Shown here: piece by piece, positions 55,379 through 64,000 of the stretch
Layout of the letters: the number at the start of each line of letters is the position of its first letter
Position numbering within the stretch: position 1 is the stretch's first letter
Assembly: GCF_000428725.1 (NCBI RefSeq)
Contig: NZ_AUAM01000009.1
Location: forward strand, 122,569 to 186,568
Reading direction: 5' to 3'
Length of the DNA stretch: 64,000 nt
Origin: Psychromonas aquimarina ATCC BAA-1526
GTDB taxonomy: Bacteria; Pseudomonadota; Gammaproteobacteria; Enterobacterales; Psychromonadaceae
Notes under the pieces: generated by a model
Seen by the model: only the letters and a program-made list of their open reading frames with translations
Told to the model about the DNA's origin: nothing
Database searches by the model: none
Made by a program: the position numbers and the translations under genes

Positions 55379-56748
55379 GTGCTTTGTGGAACTTAGGTGC
55401 ATTTGTTATTGCATTAAGCATTTTAGTAGCGATTCATGAGTATGGTCATTTCTGGGTTGCCAGGCGCTGCGGTGTAAAAGTACACCGCTTTTCAATCGGC
55501 TTTGGTAAAGTGCTGTTTAAGCGTATTGATAAGCACGGCACCGAATTTGCAGTTGCCGCCGTCCCCCTTGGCGGTTATGTGAAAATGCTTGACGGACGGG
55601 TTGAAAATATTCCGCCCTCGGAGCAGGCATTTGCTTTTGATAAAAAAACAGTCTGGCAGCGTATTGCTATTGTTTCCGCCGGCCCGCTGGCTAACTTCCT
55701 TCTGGCTGTGATTGCCTTTTTCTTTATGTATATGATTGGTGTTAACAGCGCCAAGCCGGTTATCAGTGATACTGTGGCGAACAGTCCCATGAGTGTTATT
55801 GAAAGCGAGAGCCGCTATCTGGTTACGGCCGTCAATAAGCAGCAGGTCGGAGACTGGGAAGCACTTAATCTTGCTCTGGTAAGTCAGATAGGTGAAACTG
55901 CGTTTGATATCACGATTAAACCTCTAACTGCTAATAAAATAGACTTCGCCTTTGAACCAACAAAAACTTTTACGGTCTCACTGCAGAATTGGACATTTGA
56001 TCCGAAAAAAGAGTCGATAATAACCAGCCTGGGATTAATTCCTTTTTCACCGCAGGCCTTTCTTGAGGTTGCTGCTGTTGCACAAGGCGGGGCTGCAGAA
56101 AAAGCAGGACTGGCTGAGGGCGATAAATTAATCGCGATTGACGGTGTTAAATTAAGCAGCTGGCAGGAATTTGTTGAACTGATCCAGCAAAATGCTGATC
56201 AGGTACTGAAACTTGATATCGAAAGAGGCACAATAGCGCAGACAGTTATTCTAACACCTGATGCGCGTAAAACGCAGTCCGGCACTGCTCAGGGCTATAT
56301 AGGTCTTTCACCGGTAGTTGAGGCCTTTCCGGAAGAGTACCGGGTAAAACTACAATATGGTCCGTGGCAGGCTTTCACTAAAGGTATTGAAAAAACAGGG
56401 CAGTTAACAAAACTGACTTTTGATACTCTGGTAAAACTAGTCACAGGTGATATTTCGGTTAAAAACCTTAGCGGCCCTGTTGCGATAGCAAAAGGGGCGG
56501 GTATGAGTGCCGATTACGGCATAGAGTATTTTCTGGGATTTTTAGCTTTAATCAGTGTCAATTTGGGTTTAATGAATTTAATTCCGCTGCCGGTATTAGA
56601 CGGCGGACACCTGCTGTATTATTTCGTTGAAGTGATCACAGGTAAACCTGTACCGGAAAGGATACAGGAGATTGGTTTTCGAATCGGCGGGGCAATTTTA
56701 ATGAGTTTGATGCTGATCGCCATACTCAATGATTTTAATTTACTGTAG
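55372..56748 (+). CDS. rseP: Site-2 protease RseP
   Basis: RseP cuts the anti-sigma factor RseA to release the sigma-E envelope response. The zinc site His22-Glu23-x2-His26 is in IHEYGHFW, the second metal motif is NLIPLPVLDGG, and PDZ sequences lie in the middle (VAQGGAAEKAGLAEGDKLIAI). Length 458 is normal. bamA follows, the usual order. Confidence 0.97.
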   Translation: MLSALWNLGAFVIALSILVAIHEYGHFWVARRCGVKVHRFSIGFGKVLFKRIDKHGTEFAVAAVPLGGYVKMLDGRVENIPPSEQAFAFDKKTVWQRIAIVSAGPLANFLLAVIAFFFMYMIGVNSAKPVISDTVANSPMSVIESESRYLVTAVNKQQVGDWEALNLALVSQIGETAFDITIKPLTANKIDFAFEPTKTFTVSLQNWTFDPKKESIITSLGLIPFSPQAFLEVAAVAQGGAAEKAGLAEGDKLIAIDGVKLSSWQEFVELIQQNADQVLKLDIERGTIAQTVILTPDARKTQSGTAQGYIGLSPVVEAFPEEYRVKLQYGPWQAFTKGIEKTGQLTKLTFDTLVKLVTGDISVKNLSGPVAIAKGAGMSADYGIEYFLGFLALISVNLGLMNLIPLPVLDGGHLLYYFVEVITGKPVPERIQEIGFRIGGAILMSLMLIAILNDFNLL

Positions 56749-56918
56749 TTCTGCCGACTGCTTTGTTGGTGGTTGATAAATCATTGTGTTGAAAGTGTAT
56801 TTATAACTTTATAAACTCAGCGCCTGGTTAAAATAGTTTCGTATTCGAATAGTTATATAGCAGAGTTAATACTCGCGGTTTTACTAAAAATTTCAGCACT
56901 GAATGCGCTTAATAAAAA

Positions 56919-56936
56919 CACTCATATAAGTGTTGT
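56919..56936 (+). other. Small stem-loop just before the bamA ribosome site
   Basis: AACACT (56919-56924) pairs with AGTGTT (56931-56936) immediately before AAAGG of bamA. I see no clear sigma-E promoter in the 206-base gap; TTGAAA (56789-56794) with TATAAA (56810-56815) is a weak sigma-70 candidate with a 15-base spacer. Confidence 0.35.
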
Positions 56937-56954
56937 AAAGGATTAACGGATAAA

Positions 56955-59378
56955 ATGATTAAGAAATATCTACTTTCTTCTGCGATTGTAATCGGCAGCT
57001 GTTTACCTGCATTATCATTTGCAGAACAATTCACCGTCTCCGATCTGCAGTTTAAAGGTCTGCAGCGGGTCACTTTAGGTGCCGCTTTACTAAGCCTGCC
57101 TATTCGCGAAGGTGATGTTGTTGATGATTATGAACTAGCTAAAGCAGTCAAAAAGCTTTATGCCAGCAGTCATTTTGAATCAATCGAGCTGAGCAGAGAC
57201 GGTGATGTTCTTATCTTCACCGTTAAAGAGCGTCCGACCATCAGTAATGTTGAATTAAGCGGCAACGATAAATTAACCGAAGAACAAATTTTTGATTCGT
57301 TAAAATCATCTGCTGTGCAGGTTGGTGAATCTCTGGACCGCACAACACTGAGCGCTATTGAAAAAAGCCTGGAAGACTTCTATCACAGTGTCGGTAAATA
57401 CAGTGCAAAAGTTGAAACGATTGTTACCCCGCTGCCGCGTAACCGGGTTTCAATTCAGTTTGTATTTCGAGAAGGTCTGACTGCCAAGATCGAGCAGATT
57501 AATATTATCGGTAATACTGTTTTTCCCGATGAACTGCTGCTGAAACGCCTGACATTAAGCGACTCCGGCGGCTGGTGGGACTTTTTTGCCGATGATAATT
57601 ATCAGAAGCAGAAGCTTGCGGGTGATTTAGAAGTTATAAAAAGTTATTACCTGGACCGTGGTTATATTCGTTTTGCTATTGATGAAACACAAGTTGCCTT
57701 AACCCCTAATAAAAAAGGCGTTTATGTTACGGTGAATGTCGATGAAGGTGATATATATAAAATCGATGAGGTTAAATTTATTGGTGATTTATTAGATCAC
57801 GATGCAGAAATTGCCTCACTGGTGCCTTTTAAGAGTGGTGATGTTTATGCTGCATCAGATGTTTCATTCGCAGAGCAGAGTATTCGTAAATTCTTCGGCC
57901 GTTTAGGTTATGCCTACCCGGAGATCACTACCTATCCTGAAATTGATGATGAGACAAAGACGGTTTCTGTTAACTTTTCTATTGAGCCTGGCCAGCGAGG
58001 TTATGTCCGTCATATAAATATTTCCGGTAATACCACCACTAAAGATGTTGTATTACGCCGTGAGATGCGTCAGATGGAAGGCGGCTGGTTATCCAGTGAA
58101 AGCATTGAAACCTCGAAAGCACGTCTTAACCGTTTAGGTTTTTTCTCTAAGGTTGATATCAATACCGAAAGAGTCAGTGATGATTTAGTGGATCTGAATA
58201 TTGATGTAGAGGAGCAGGCTTCGGGTTCCTTTAATGCGGGTATTGGTTACGGTACCGAGTCCGGTATGAGCCTGACCGGTGGTGTGCAACAGAATAACTT
58301 CCTAGGCTCAGGTGATAAAGTTGGTTTTGAAGTAAAAACCAATAAATATAATACCAGCGCAAATGTTAACTATACGACGCCTTATTTAACCAAAGACGGT
58401 GTAAGCGGCGGCGGTCGTATCTTTTATGACAAATTTGAAGCAGGTGAAGCGAACATTGTTGACTATACCAACACAACTTACGGTATACGCGGCAACTTAG
58501 GCTTTCCGGTGAATGAACTCAACCGCTTAGGTTTCAGTGTCGGCTGGGAAAATAACGGTATTTCACAACTAAAGGCCTATGAACAGTTATCTACTTTCTG
58601 GGATATTTACGGCTCCATGCTCAATGATGACGGTTCTGTTAACTTCCAGAACTTCGATGTGACAGCCAAATGGACACGCAATAACCTTGATAAAGGTCAG
58701 CTGGCCACTCAAGGTATGAAGCACTCTTTATCGGGTAAAATGACCGTACCCGGCTCAGATCTGCAGTACTTTAAAATTAATTTTGAGATCAGTAATTATC
58801 AGCGTATTTCAAATGACGGCGACTGGACAACTCTGTTAAGAGCCAGCGCCGGTTATGGTAATGGTTACGGCACCTTTGAAGGTAATGATCAGATACTGCC
58901 TTTCTTCGAGAACTATTATGCCGGTGGTTACAGAACCCTGCGTGGTTTCTCCAGTAATACTGTCGGTCCGCGTGCTATGTACCGCGGTCAGAATAACGAG
59001 GGTAATAACTCGATGCTTCTGACGGATAATGCTGTGGGCGGTAATGCTAAATATACACTAAGCGGTGAAGTAATTTTCCCTGTGCCGTTCCTTGATGAAG
59101 CTTATACCAGACAGGTAAGAAGCAGCCTGTTTGTTGATGCTGGTGAAGTGTGGGATACCGAGTTTGATTACGAAAAATATCAGCAGATCAGCTGTTCATA
59201 TAACTGCGATTATTTTGGTGATTACTCTAAGCCGGGTAGAATACGTGTTTCGGCGGGGACGCAGTTAACCTGGGTTTCTCCTATGGGACCGTTAATTTTC
59301 ACACTGGCCTGGCCGATCAAAAAATATGAAGGAGACCGTACGGAAGTCTTCTCATTTAATATTGGTCAAACATTCTAA
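56955..59378 (+). CDS. bamA: Outer membrane protein assembly factor BamA
   Basis: BamA inserts barrel proteins into the outer membrane. A signal peptide (about 1-23, LPALSFA) is followed by five POTRA domains (about 24-420) and a 16-strand barrel whose lid motif appears as [13 protein letters not shown]. The C-terminal Phe (IGQTF) is the barrel signal. Length 807 is normal. The order rseP-bamA-skp-lpxD-fabZ-lpxA-lpxB-rnhB is conserved. Confidence 0.97.
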   Translation: MIKKYLLSSAIVIGSCLPALSFAEQFTVSDLQFKGLQRVTLGAALLSLPIREGDVVDDYELAKAVKKLYASSHFESIELSRDGDVLIFTVKERPTISNVELSGNDKLTEEQIFDSLKSSAVQVGESLDRTTLSAIEKSLEDFYHSVGKYSAKVETIVTPLPRNRVSIQFVFREGLTAKIEQINIIGNTVFPDELLLKRLTLSDSGGWWDFFADDNYQKQKLAGDLEVIKSYYLDRGYIRFAIDETQVALTPNKKGVYVTVNVDEGDIYKIDEVKFIGDLLDHDAEIASLVPFKSGDVYAASDVSFAEQSIRKFFGRLGYAYPEITTYPEIDDETKTVSVNFSIEPGQRGYVRHINISGNTTTKDVVLRREMRQMEGGWLSSESIETSKARLNRLGFFSKVDINTERVSDDLVDLNIDVEEQASGSFNAGIGYGTESGMSLTGGVQQNNFLGSGDKVGFEVKTNKYNTSANVNYTTPYLTKDGVSGGGRIFYDKFEAGEANIVDYTNTTYGIRGNLGFPVNELNRLGFSVGWENNGISQLKAYEQLSTFWDIYGSMLNDDGSVNFQNFDVTAKWTRNNLDKGQLATQGMKHSLSGKMTVPGSDLQYFKINFEISNYQRISNDGDWTTLLRASAGYGNGYGTFEGNDQILPFFENYYAGGYRTLRGFSSNTVGPRAMYRGQNNEGNNSMLLTDNAVGGNAKYTLSGEVIFPVPFLDEAYTRQVRSSLFVDAGEVWDTEFDYEKYQQISCSYNCDYFGDYSKPGRIRVSAGTQLTWVSPMGPLIFTLAWPIKKYEGDRTEVFSFNIGQTF

Positions 59379-59451
59379 TTATTTTTACATATATAGCTGC
59401 AGCCTGTATGTCAGTCTGCAGTGTTATCTTTTATTATTACGGAGTTATAAA

Positions 59452-59964
59452 ATGAAGTCTTTTTTTAAAGTAGTTACAATAGCTGTTGCATTAGTTTCTG
59501 TTCCTGTGGTAAATGCTTCCCAGGAAGCCGCGAAAATTGGTGTTGTATTTCCAACTAAAATTCTAAAAGCATCACCGCAGCGTGACGTGATACAGAAAAG
59601 CCTGCAGGCTGAGTTCAAAGATCGTTATGAAGATATTCAGGCTATTGAAGCTAAACTAACAGAGCTGGATGCCAAGCTGAAACGTGATCGCGAAATGATG
59701 TCTGCCTCGGATGCATTTGATCTTAATCTGCAGATTGAAGTGAAACGTTCTGAGTACCAGCTTAAGCGTAAAGCATTTGAAGAAAATAACCGCCGCCGTC
59801 AGAATGAAGAGCAGCAGAAATCTTTCCTTGAAGTACAAAAAGTTATCGATGCAGTCGCTGCTAAGCAGGGATATGATGTGATTATGAACGGCGAACAAAC
59901 TCTTTATACTAACCCTGCATTAGATATTTCTGACCTTATTATTAAAGAAATTAGTAAGAAGTAG
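59452..59964 (+). CDS. skp: Periplasmic chaperone Skp (OmpH)
   Basis: Skp carries unfolded outer-membrane proteins to BamA. I chose ATG 59452, which gives a signal peptide (about 1-22, PVVNA-SQ), 170 residues and GGAG before the start; the longer frame runs into bamA. A long coiled coil (about 55-135, EAKLTELDAKLKRDREMM) is typical. Confidence 0.95.
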   Translation: MKSFFKVVTIAVALVSVPVVNASQEAAKIGVVFPTKILKASPQRDVIQKSLQAEFKDRYEDIQAIEAKLTELDAKLKRDREMMSASDAFDLNLQIEVKRSEYQLKRKAFEENNRRRQNEEQQKSFLEVQKVIDAVAAKQGYDVIMNGEQTLYTNPALDISDLIIKEISKK

Positions 59965-59974
59965 GCTGCAGGTA

Positions 59975-60991
59975 ATGACATATAATCTGGCTCAGTTAGC
60001 TAAACAGTTGAATGCACAGTTAGGCGGCGATGAAAATCTTGTATTAGAACGTCTTGCTACCTTTGATACCGCGGGACCCGGTGATATTACTTTTGTATCA
60101 GACAAAAAGTTACTGGCTAAACTTGAGTTGTGTAAAGCAGATGCGATTGTACTGCCGACAGCTTTACAGGAAAGTTATCAGGGTAACGCACTGTTTATGG
60201 ATAACCCCTATGTAGGTTATGCACTATTAGCGCGGTTATTTGATACCACTCCAAATCTAGCTTCGGGAATCGCGGCTTCTGCTGTGATTGATGCAACAGC
60301 TGTGATCGGTAAAAACGTTGCTATTGCAGAAAATGTAGTTATCGGAGCAAATGTACAGATAGCTGATAATTGTCAGATTCTGGCGAATACAGTTATCGGC
60401 CAGGATTCAATTATCGGTGAAAGCAGTAAAATCTATCCGAATGTGACTGTTTATCATAACTGTCAGTTAGGTAGACGCTGTATTATTCATGCCAATACCG
60501 TCATTGGATCCGATGGTTTCGGCAATGCACCGTATCAGGGAACCTGGGTTAAAATTCCGCAGATAGGTCAGGTTCTGATCGGGGATGATGTTGAAATTGG
60601 TTCTTCAACAACCATTGACCGCGGCGCACTGTCAAATACTGTTATTGCAGACGGTGTAAAAATTGATAATCAGTGTCAGATTGCTCATAATGTGTCGATC
60701 GGCGCTCATACGGCAATTGCCGGCGGTTCAAATGTTGCCGGCAGCACCAAAATAGGTAAAAGCTGCATTATCGGCGGCTCAGTTGCGATGAACGGCCACT
60801 TGAATATTACTGATAATGTAGTTATTACCGGCGACAGTATGGTGATGCGCAGTATTGATGAACCTGGTATTTATTCATCCGGCGTACCGGCACAAAAAAA
60901 CAGAGCATGGCGTAAAACAACTGCTTACACGTTAAAAATCGATGATTTATTCAAACGTGTTAAAGAACTTGAAAAACAACTTAAAGATTAA
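59975..60991 (+). CDS. lpxD: UDP-3-O-(3-hydroxyacyl)glucosamine N-acyltransferase
   Basis: LpxD adds the second acyl chain in lipid A synthesis. The left-handed beta-helix shows as repeated hexads (VIGKNVAIAENVVIGANVQI); the active-site His is in CQIAHNVSIG. Length 338 is normal. It begins ten bases after skp. Confidence 0.97.
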   Translation: MTYNLAQLAKQLNAQLGGDENLVLERLATFDTAGPGDITFVSDKKLLAKLELCKADAIVLPTALQESYQGNALFMDNPYVGYALLARLFDTTPNLASGIAASAVIDATAVIGKNVAIAENVVIGANVQIADNCQILANTVIGQDSIIGESSKIYPNVTVYHNCQLGRRCIIHANTVIGSDGFGNAPYQGTWVKIPQIGQVLIGDDVEIGSSTTIDRGALSNTVIADGVKIDNQCQIAHNVSIGAHTAIAGGSNVAGSTKIGKSCIIGGSVAMNGHLNITDNVVITGDSMVMRSIDEPGIYSSGVPAQKNRAWRKTTAYTLKIDDLFKRVKELEKQLKD

Positions 60992-61006
60992 ATAAAGGAA
61001 CAGATC

Positions 61007-61459
61007 GTGAGTAACGAATTAAATTCACTGGACATCAAAGAGATCATGGATCTTTTACCGCATCGCTACCCGTTTTTATTAGTGGACCGAGTATTAGACT
61101 ATGTTCCTGGTAAAACACTGCATGGTGTAAAGAATGTTTCTTTTAATGAACCGCAGTTTCAAGGCCATTTCCCCGGCACTCCGGTATTTCCCGGTGTAAT
61201 GATTGTCGAAGCATTAGCCCAGGCAACGGGTGTGTTAGCATTCGCAACTTACGGCAAACCTGCTGAAAATGAACTATATTTTCTAGCATCAATCGATAAA
61301 GTGCGTTTCCGTAAACCGGTTGTACCTGGTGATATTATCCACCTTGAAGTTATTTACTTAAAAGATCGCCGCGGCATGGGTAAATTTGAATGTACGGCAA
61401 AAGTTGACGGTGAAATTGCCTGCCAGGCGATGATCATGTGTGCAAGAAGAGAGATCTAA
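61007..61459 (+). CDS. fabZ: 3-hydroxyacyl-ACP dehydratase
   Basis: FabZ dehydrates hydroxyacyl-ACP in fatty acid synthesis and competes with lipid A synthesis for its substrate. Catalytic His19 ([14 protein letters not shown]) and Glu68 ([13 protein letters not shown]) are present. The start is GTG at 61007, with AAAGGAA before it; the end overlaps lpxA by one base. Confidence 0.97.
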   Translation: MSNELNSLDIKEIMDLLPHRYPFLLVDRVLDYVPGKTLHGVKNVSFNEPQFQGHFPGTPVFPGVMIVEALAQATGVLAFATYGKPAENELYFLASIDKVRFRKPVVPGDIIHLEVIYLKDRRGMGKFECTAKVDGEIACQAMIMCARREI

Positions 61460-62247
61460 TGACAAATTCAACAGCAAGAATTCATCCAACTGCAATTGTG
61501 CATGAAAATGCCGTAATCGGTAAAAATGTAGAAATCGGCCCGTATAGTATTATCGGCGATCGTGTTGAAATTGGTGATGACTGCTGGATTGCACCGCATG
61601 TTGTTATCAAAGGCCCGACTAAAATGGGGCAGGGTAATAAGATTTTTCAGTTTGCCTCGGTCGGCGAAGACTGCCAGGATCTGAAATATAACGGTGAAGA
61701 AACCTTCCTGGAAATAGGTGATAACAACGTATTTCGTGAAAGCTGCACCATTCACCGCGGTACGGCACAGGACCAGGGTACAACCCGTATCGGTAATAAT
61801 AATCTGCTGATGGCGTATGTGCATGTAGCCCATGACTGTATCCTTGGTGATAATATTATTTTATCTAATAACGCAACATTAGCAGGCCATACCAAGCTGG
61901 CTAATAACGTCATTATCGGCGGCCTTTCGGCACTGCATCAGTTCACTCGTGTAGGCGAGTATGCAATGATCGGCGGCTGCTCTGCGGTTAATAAAGATAT
62001 CCCTCCGTATTTTATGGCAACGGGTAATTATGTGCAGGCACAGGGTATTAACTCAGTTGGTTTGAAACGCCGCGGTTTCAGCAGTGCTGCTATTATGGAA
62101 ATCAAGCGTGCTTATAAAGCGCTCTGCCGTCAGGGAAATACACTTGAACAGGCTAAGCAGGAAATCGCTGCAAAATTAGACAGCTGTCCTGAACTGCAGG
62201 TCTTATATGACTTTATCTGCGAAGACAGCCGCGGTATTGTCCGTTAA
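61459..62247 (+). CDS. lpxA: UDP-N-acetylglucosamine acyltransferase
   Basis: LpxA starts lipid A synthesis. The catalytic His125 and His122 are in [12 protein letters not shown]; hexad repeats fill the beta-helix. I chose ATG 61459, which overlaps the fabZ stop and gives 262 residues, the E. coli length. A strong terminator follows, before lpxB. Confidence 0.97.
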   Translation: MTNSTARIHPTAIVHENAVIGKNVEIGPYSIIGDRVEIGDDCWIAPHVVIKGPTKMGQGNKIFQFASVGEDCQDLKYNGEETFLEIGDNNVFRESCTIHRGTAQDQGTTRIGNNNLLMAYVHVAHDCILGDNIILSNNATLAGHTKLANNVIIGGLSALHQFTRVGEYAMIGGCSAVNKDIPPYFMATGNYVQAQGINSVGLKRRGFSSAAIMEIKRAYKALCRQGNTLEQAKQEIAAKLDSCPELQVLYDFICEDSRGIVR

Positions 62248-62271
62248 TTTGATAATCAGTAAGTTTTATTT

Positions 62272-62299
62272 AAAAAAAGGCTCATTAGAGCCTTTTTTT
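62272..62299 (+). terminator. Strong terminator between lpxA and lpxB
   Basis: Bases 62272-62283 (seven A's then GGCTC) pair with 62288-62299 over 12 base pairs around ATTA, ending in eight T's (62293-62300). It sits inside what is usually one transcript and ends two bases before the lpxB ribosome site AAGG. Confidence 0.9.
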
Positions 62300-62315
62300 T
62301 TAAGGTGAATTAGAA

Positions 62316-63458
62316 ATGAATAAACCATTAAGAATCGGTCTGATTGCTGGCGAAGCATCCGGTGATATTTTAGGTGAAGGTTTAATTAAAGCCTTAAAAG
62401 TTCATTATCCGGATGCTGTGTTTGAGGGTATTGCCGGTCCGAAAATGATTAAGCAGGGCTGCAGGGCACTGCACCCTCTTGAAGCGTTATCGGTAATGGG
62501 GTTTGTTGAAGTACTGGGAAAATTACGCAGTATTTTAAGCATCCGCAAGTCGATTATTAATCATTTTATCAATAACCCTCCGGATATATTTATCGGTATT
62601 GATGCCCCGGATTTTAATTTAACTGTTGAATTGAAATTAAAAGAGAAAAATATAAAAACAATTCACTATGTCAGCCCCTCGGTATGGGCCTGGAAGCAGT
62701 GGCGTATCCATAAAATTGCCAAAGCCACTGACCTGGTTTTAGCCTTTCTGCCTTTTGAAAAAGCATTTTATGATAAGTTCAATGTACCTTGTCAGTTTGT
62801 CGGTCATACTCTGGCTGATCAGCTGCCGCTGCTGCCTGAGAAAGCGGCTGCGCGTTCTAGTCTTGGCCTTGCAGAGCAGGACAAGCTGTTAGCTGTTTTA
62901 CCCGGCAGCCGTAAAGCTGAAGTTGAGATGTTAGGTCCGATATTCCTGCAGTCAGCCGCAATTATCAGTAAACAGTATCCAGATCTTAAGTTTATTGTGC
63001 CTATGGTTAATGAAGCGCGTAAAAAGCAGTTTTTAGCCCAGAAAGAGCAGTATGCGCCTGACTTACCTGTGACTGTATTTGACGGCCAGGCAAGTGCCGT
63101 ACTGCAGTCTGCCGATACTGTATTACTTGCTTCCGGTACTGCCGCGCTTGAAGCTATGCTCGCCAAAGCGCCGATGGTGGTTGCCTATCGGGTTAAACCG
63201 CTAACCTATGTGATTGCTAAAGCAATGACTAATATCAAATATACTTCTTTACCGAACCTGATTGCGGACAGGGAAGTGGTTAAAGAGCTCAGCCAGCAAA
63301 ACTGTACGGTAGAAAAAATTGTCGAAGAATTAAATCGTTTATTAGGACAAGACAATAACGATATGATTAACACCTTTACTGAACTGCATCAGCTAATAAA
63401 ATGCGGTGCCGACTCTCAGGCGGCCCTGGCTGTGGTTAATTTATTAGAAAGCAGATAA
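62316..63458 (+). CDS. lpxB: Lipid A disaccharide synthase
   Basis: LpxB joins UDP-diacylglucosamine and lipid X. Family motifs LIAGEASGDILGEGL, GIDAPDFNL, YVSPSVWAWK and LPGSRKAEV are present. Length 380 is normal. Because a terminator lies just upstream, its expression may depend on read-through or a hidden promoter. Confidence 0.97.
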   Translation: MNKPLRIGLIAGEASGDILGEGLIKALKVHYPDAVFEGIAGPKMIKQGCRALHPLEALSVMGFVEVLGKLRSILSIRKSIINHFINNPPDIFIGIDAPDFNLTVELKLKEKNIKTIHYVSPSVWAWKQWRIHKIAKATDLVLAFLPFEKAFYDKFNVPCQFVGHTLADQLPLLPEKAAARSSLGLAEQDKLLAVLPGSRKAEVEMLGPIFLQSAAIISKQYPDLKFIVPMVNEARKKQFLAQKEQYAPDLPVTVFDGQASAVLQSADTVLLASGTAALEAMLAKAPMVVAYRVKPLTYVIAKAMTNIKYTSLPNLIADREVVKELSQQNCTVEKIVEELNRLLGQDNNDMINTFTELHQLIKCGADSQAALAVVNLLESR

Positions 63459-63479
63459 TCCTGCTGTATAGAGAATAGA

Positions 63480-64000
63480 ATGAGTAAATTAAAAAACGAT
63501 TTTCCTGAAGTTGTTTATCCCGACTTTAAATTAATAGCCGGTGTTGATGAAGTCGGCCGCGGTCCGCTGGTAGGGGATGTAGTTACCGCCGCTGTTATTT
63601 TAGATCCGTCTAACCCAGTTGAAGGGCTGACTGATTCTAAGAAACTAACGGACAAAAAACTTGCCCTGTTATTTGATCAGATTCAGGAAAAAGCATTATG
63701 TATCGCAGTAGGGCGCGCGTCACCTGCTGAAATTGATGAGCTTAATATACTGCATGCCACTATGTTAGCGATGCAGCGTGCAGTTGAGAATTTAACTGTA
63801 CAGCCTGAGTTTGTATTTATTGACGGTAACCGCTGTCCGGATCTAAATATGCCCTGTGAATCTGTTGTAAAAGGTGATTTGCGGGTTGCTGAAATCAGTG
63901 CAGCTTCAATTATTGCTAAAGTCACGCGGGATCGCGAGATGGCTGAACTTGATCAAAAATACCCGGATTACGGCTTTGCCAAACATAAAGGTTACCCAAC
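63480..64000 (+). CDS. rnhB: Ribonuclease HII, N-terminal part
   Basis: RNase HII removes ribonucleotides and RNA-DNA hybrids. The motif [15 protein letters not shown] holds the catalytic Asp-Glu pair; FIDGNR and AAASIIAK-type sequence ([15 protein letters not shown]) follow. The ATG begins at 63480. The gene runs off the window after 173 full codons, so its end is not seen. lpxB-rnhB is the conserved order. Confidence 0.95.
   Translation, partial: MSKLKNDFPEVVYPDFKLIAGVDEVGRGPLVGDVVTAAVILDPSNPVEGLTDSKKLTDKKLALLFDQIQEKALCIAVGRASPAEIDELNILHATMLAMQRAVENLTVQPEFVFIDGNRCPDLNMPCESVVKGDLRVAEISAASIIAKVTRDREMAELDQKYPDYGFAKHKGYP

Noticed and set aside
1..64000. CRISPR arrays, tRNA or rRNA genes, prophage or intact insertion sequences
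   Set aside because: I saw no spaced direct repeats, tRNA-like folds, rRNA sequence, integrase or intact transposase.

Overview
The window is chromosomal DNA from a polar-flagellated marine gammaproteobacterium. The best guess is Psychromonas or a close relative (Vibrio/Shewanella/Psychromonas group). The reasons are the gene order flhG-fliA-cheYZAB-parCP-cheW-DUF2802-ccm, the FlrA/FlrB/FlrC flagellar regulators, a two-stator-type motC/motD pair inside the chemotaxis operon, and moderately AT-rich coding sequence. The genus is inferred from gene content, not from any search.

Layout. (1) 1-10043: end of a flagellar/chemotaxis operon: flhG (partial), fliA, cheY, cheZ, cheA, cheB, motC, motD, parC, parP, cheW and a DUF2802 protein. 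ParC and ParP place the chemotaxis arrays at the cell pole. (2) 10324-17410: complete cytochrome c maturation operon ccmABCDEFGHI with a strong terminator. (3) 17517-24494: mlaA, cmk, rpsA, ihfB, lapA, lapB, pyrF and a MaoC-like hydratase. (4) 24573-35224: late flagellar genes: a large flagellin with two matching sigma-28 promoters in tandem, flaG, fliD, a fliT-like gene and fliS (both on the minus strand), then flrA, flrB, flrC. Sigma-54 type promoters (GG-N10-GC) lie before fliD, before flrB and, on the minus strand, before fliS. (5) 35439-39609: a lone PTS EIIB domain and an FbpABC-type ferric iron ABC transporter with a possible Fur site. (6) 39665-45282: an accessory cassette: a TPR glycosyltransferase-like gene facing away from a tight four-gene operon (CBS-methyltransferase fusion, radical SAM/SPASM-like enzyme, class III aminotransferase, second methyltransferase). 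Its left edge carries a 47-bp relic of a different glnD 3' end, while the intact glnD starts at its right edge. (7) 45350-64000: glnD and map (minus), then rpsB-tsf-pyrH-frr-uppS-cdsA-dxr-rseP-bamA-skp-lpxD-fabZ-lpxA-lpxB-rnhB (the last cut by the window edge), the conserved translation/isoprenoid/outer-membrane assembly/lipid A block.

How the parts work together. FlrA and sigma-54 switch on flrBC, FlrC and sigma-54 switch on fliD and fliS, and FliA (sigma-28) switches on flagellin; all these regulators and matching promoter sequences are in the window. CheA carries four copies of an acidic EF-SLLDELHG motif that resembles the CheY-binding peptides of FliM and CheZ. The cassette at 39.7-45.2 kb is the best candidate for an undescribed system. 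It looks like a surface-glycan or small-molecule modification pathway that replaced or was inserted beside the end of glnD. Its chemistry cannot be read from sequence alone.
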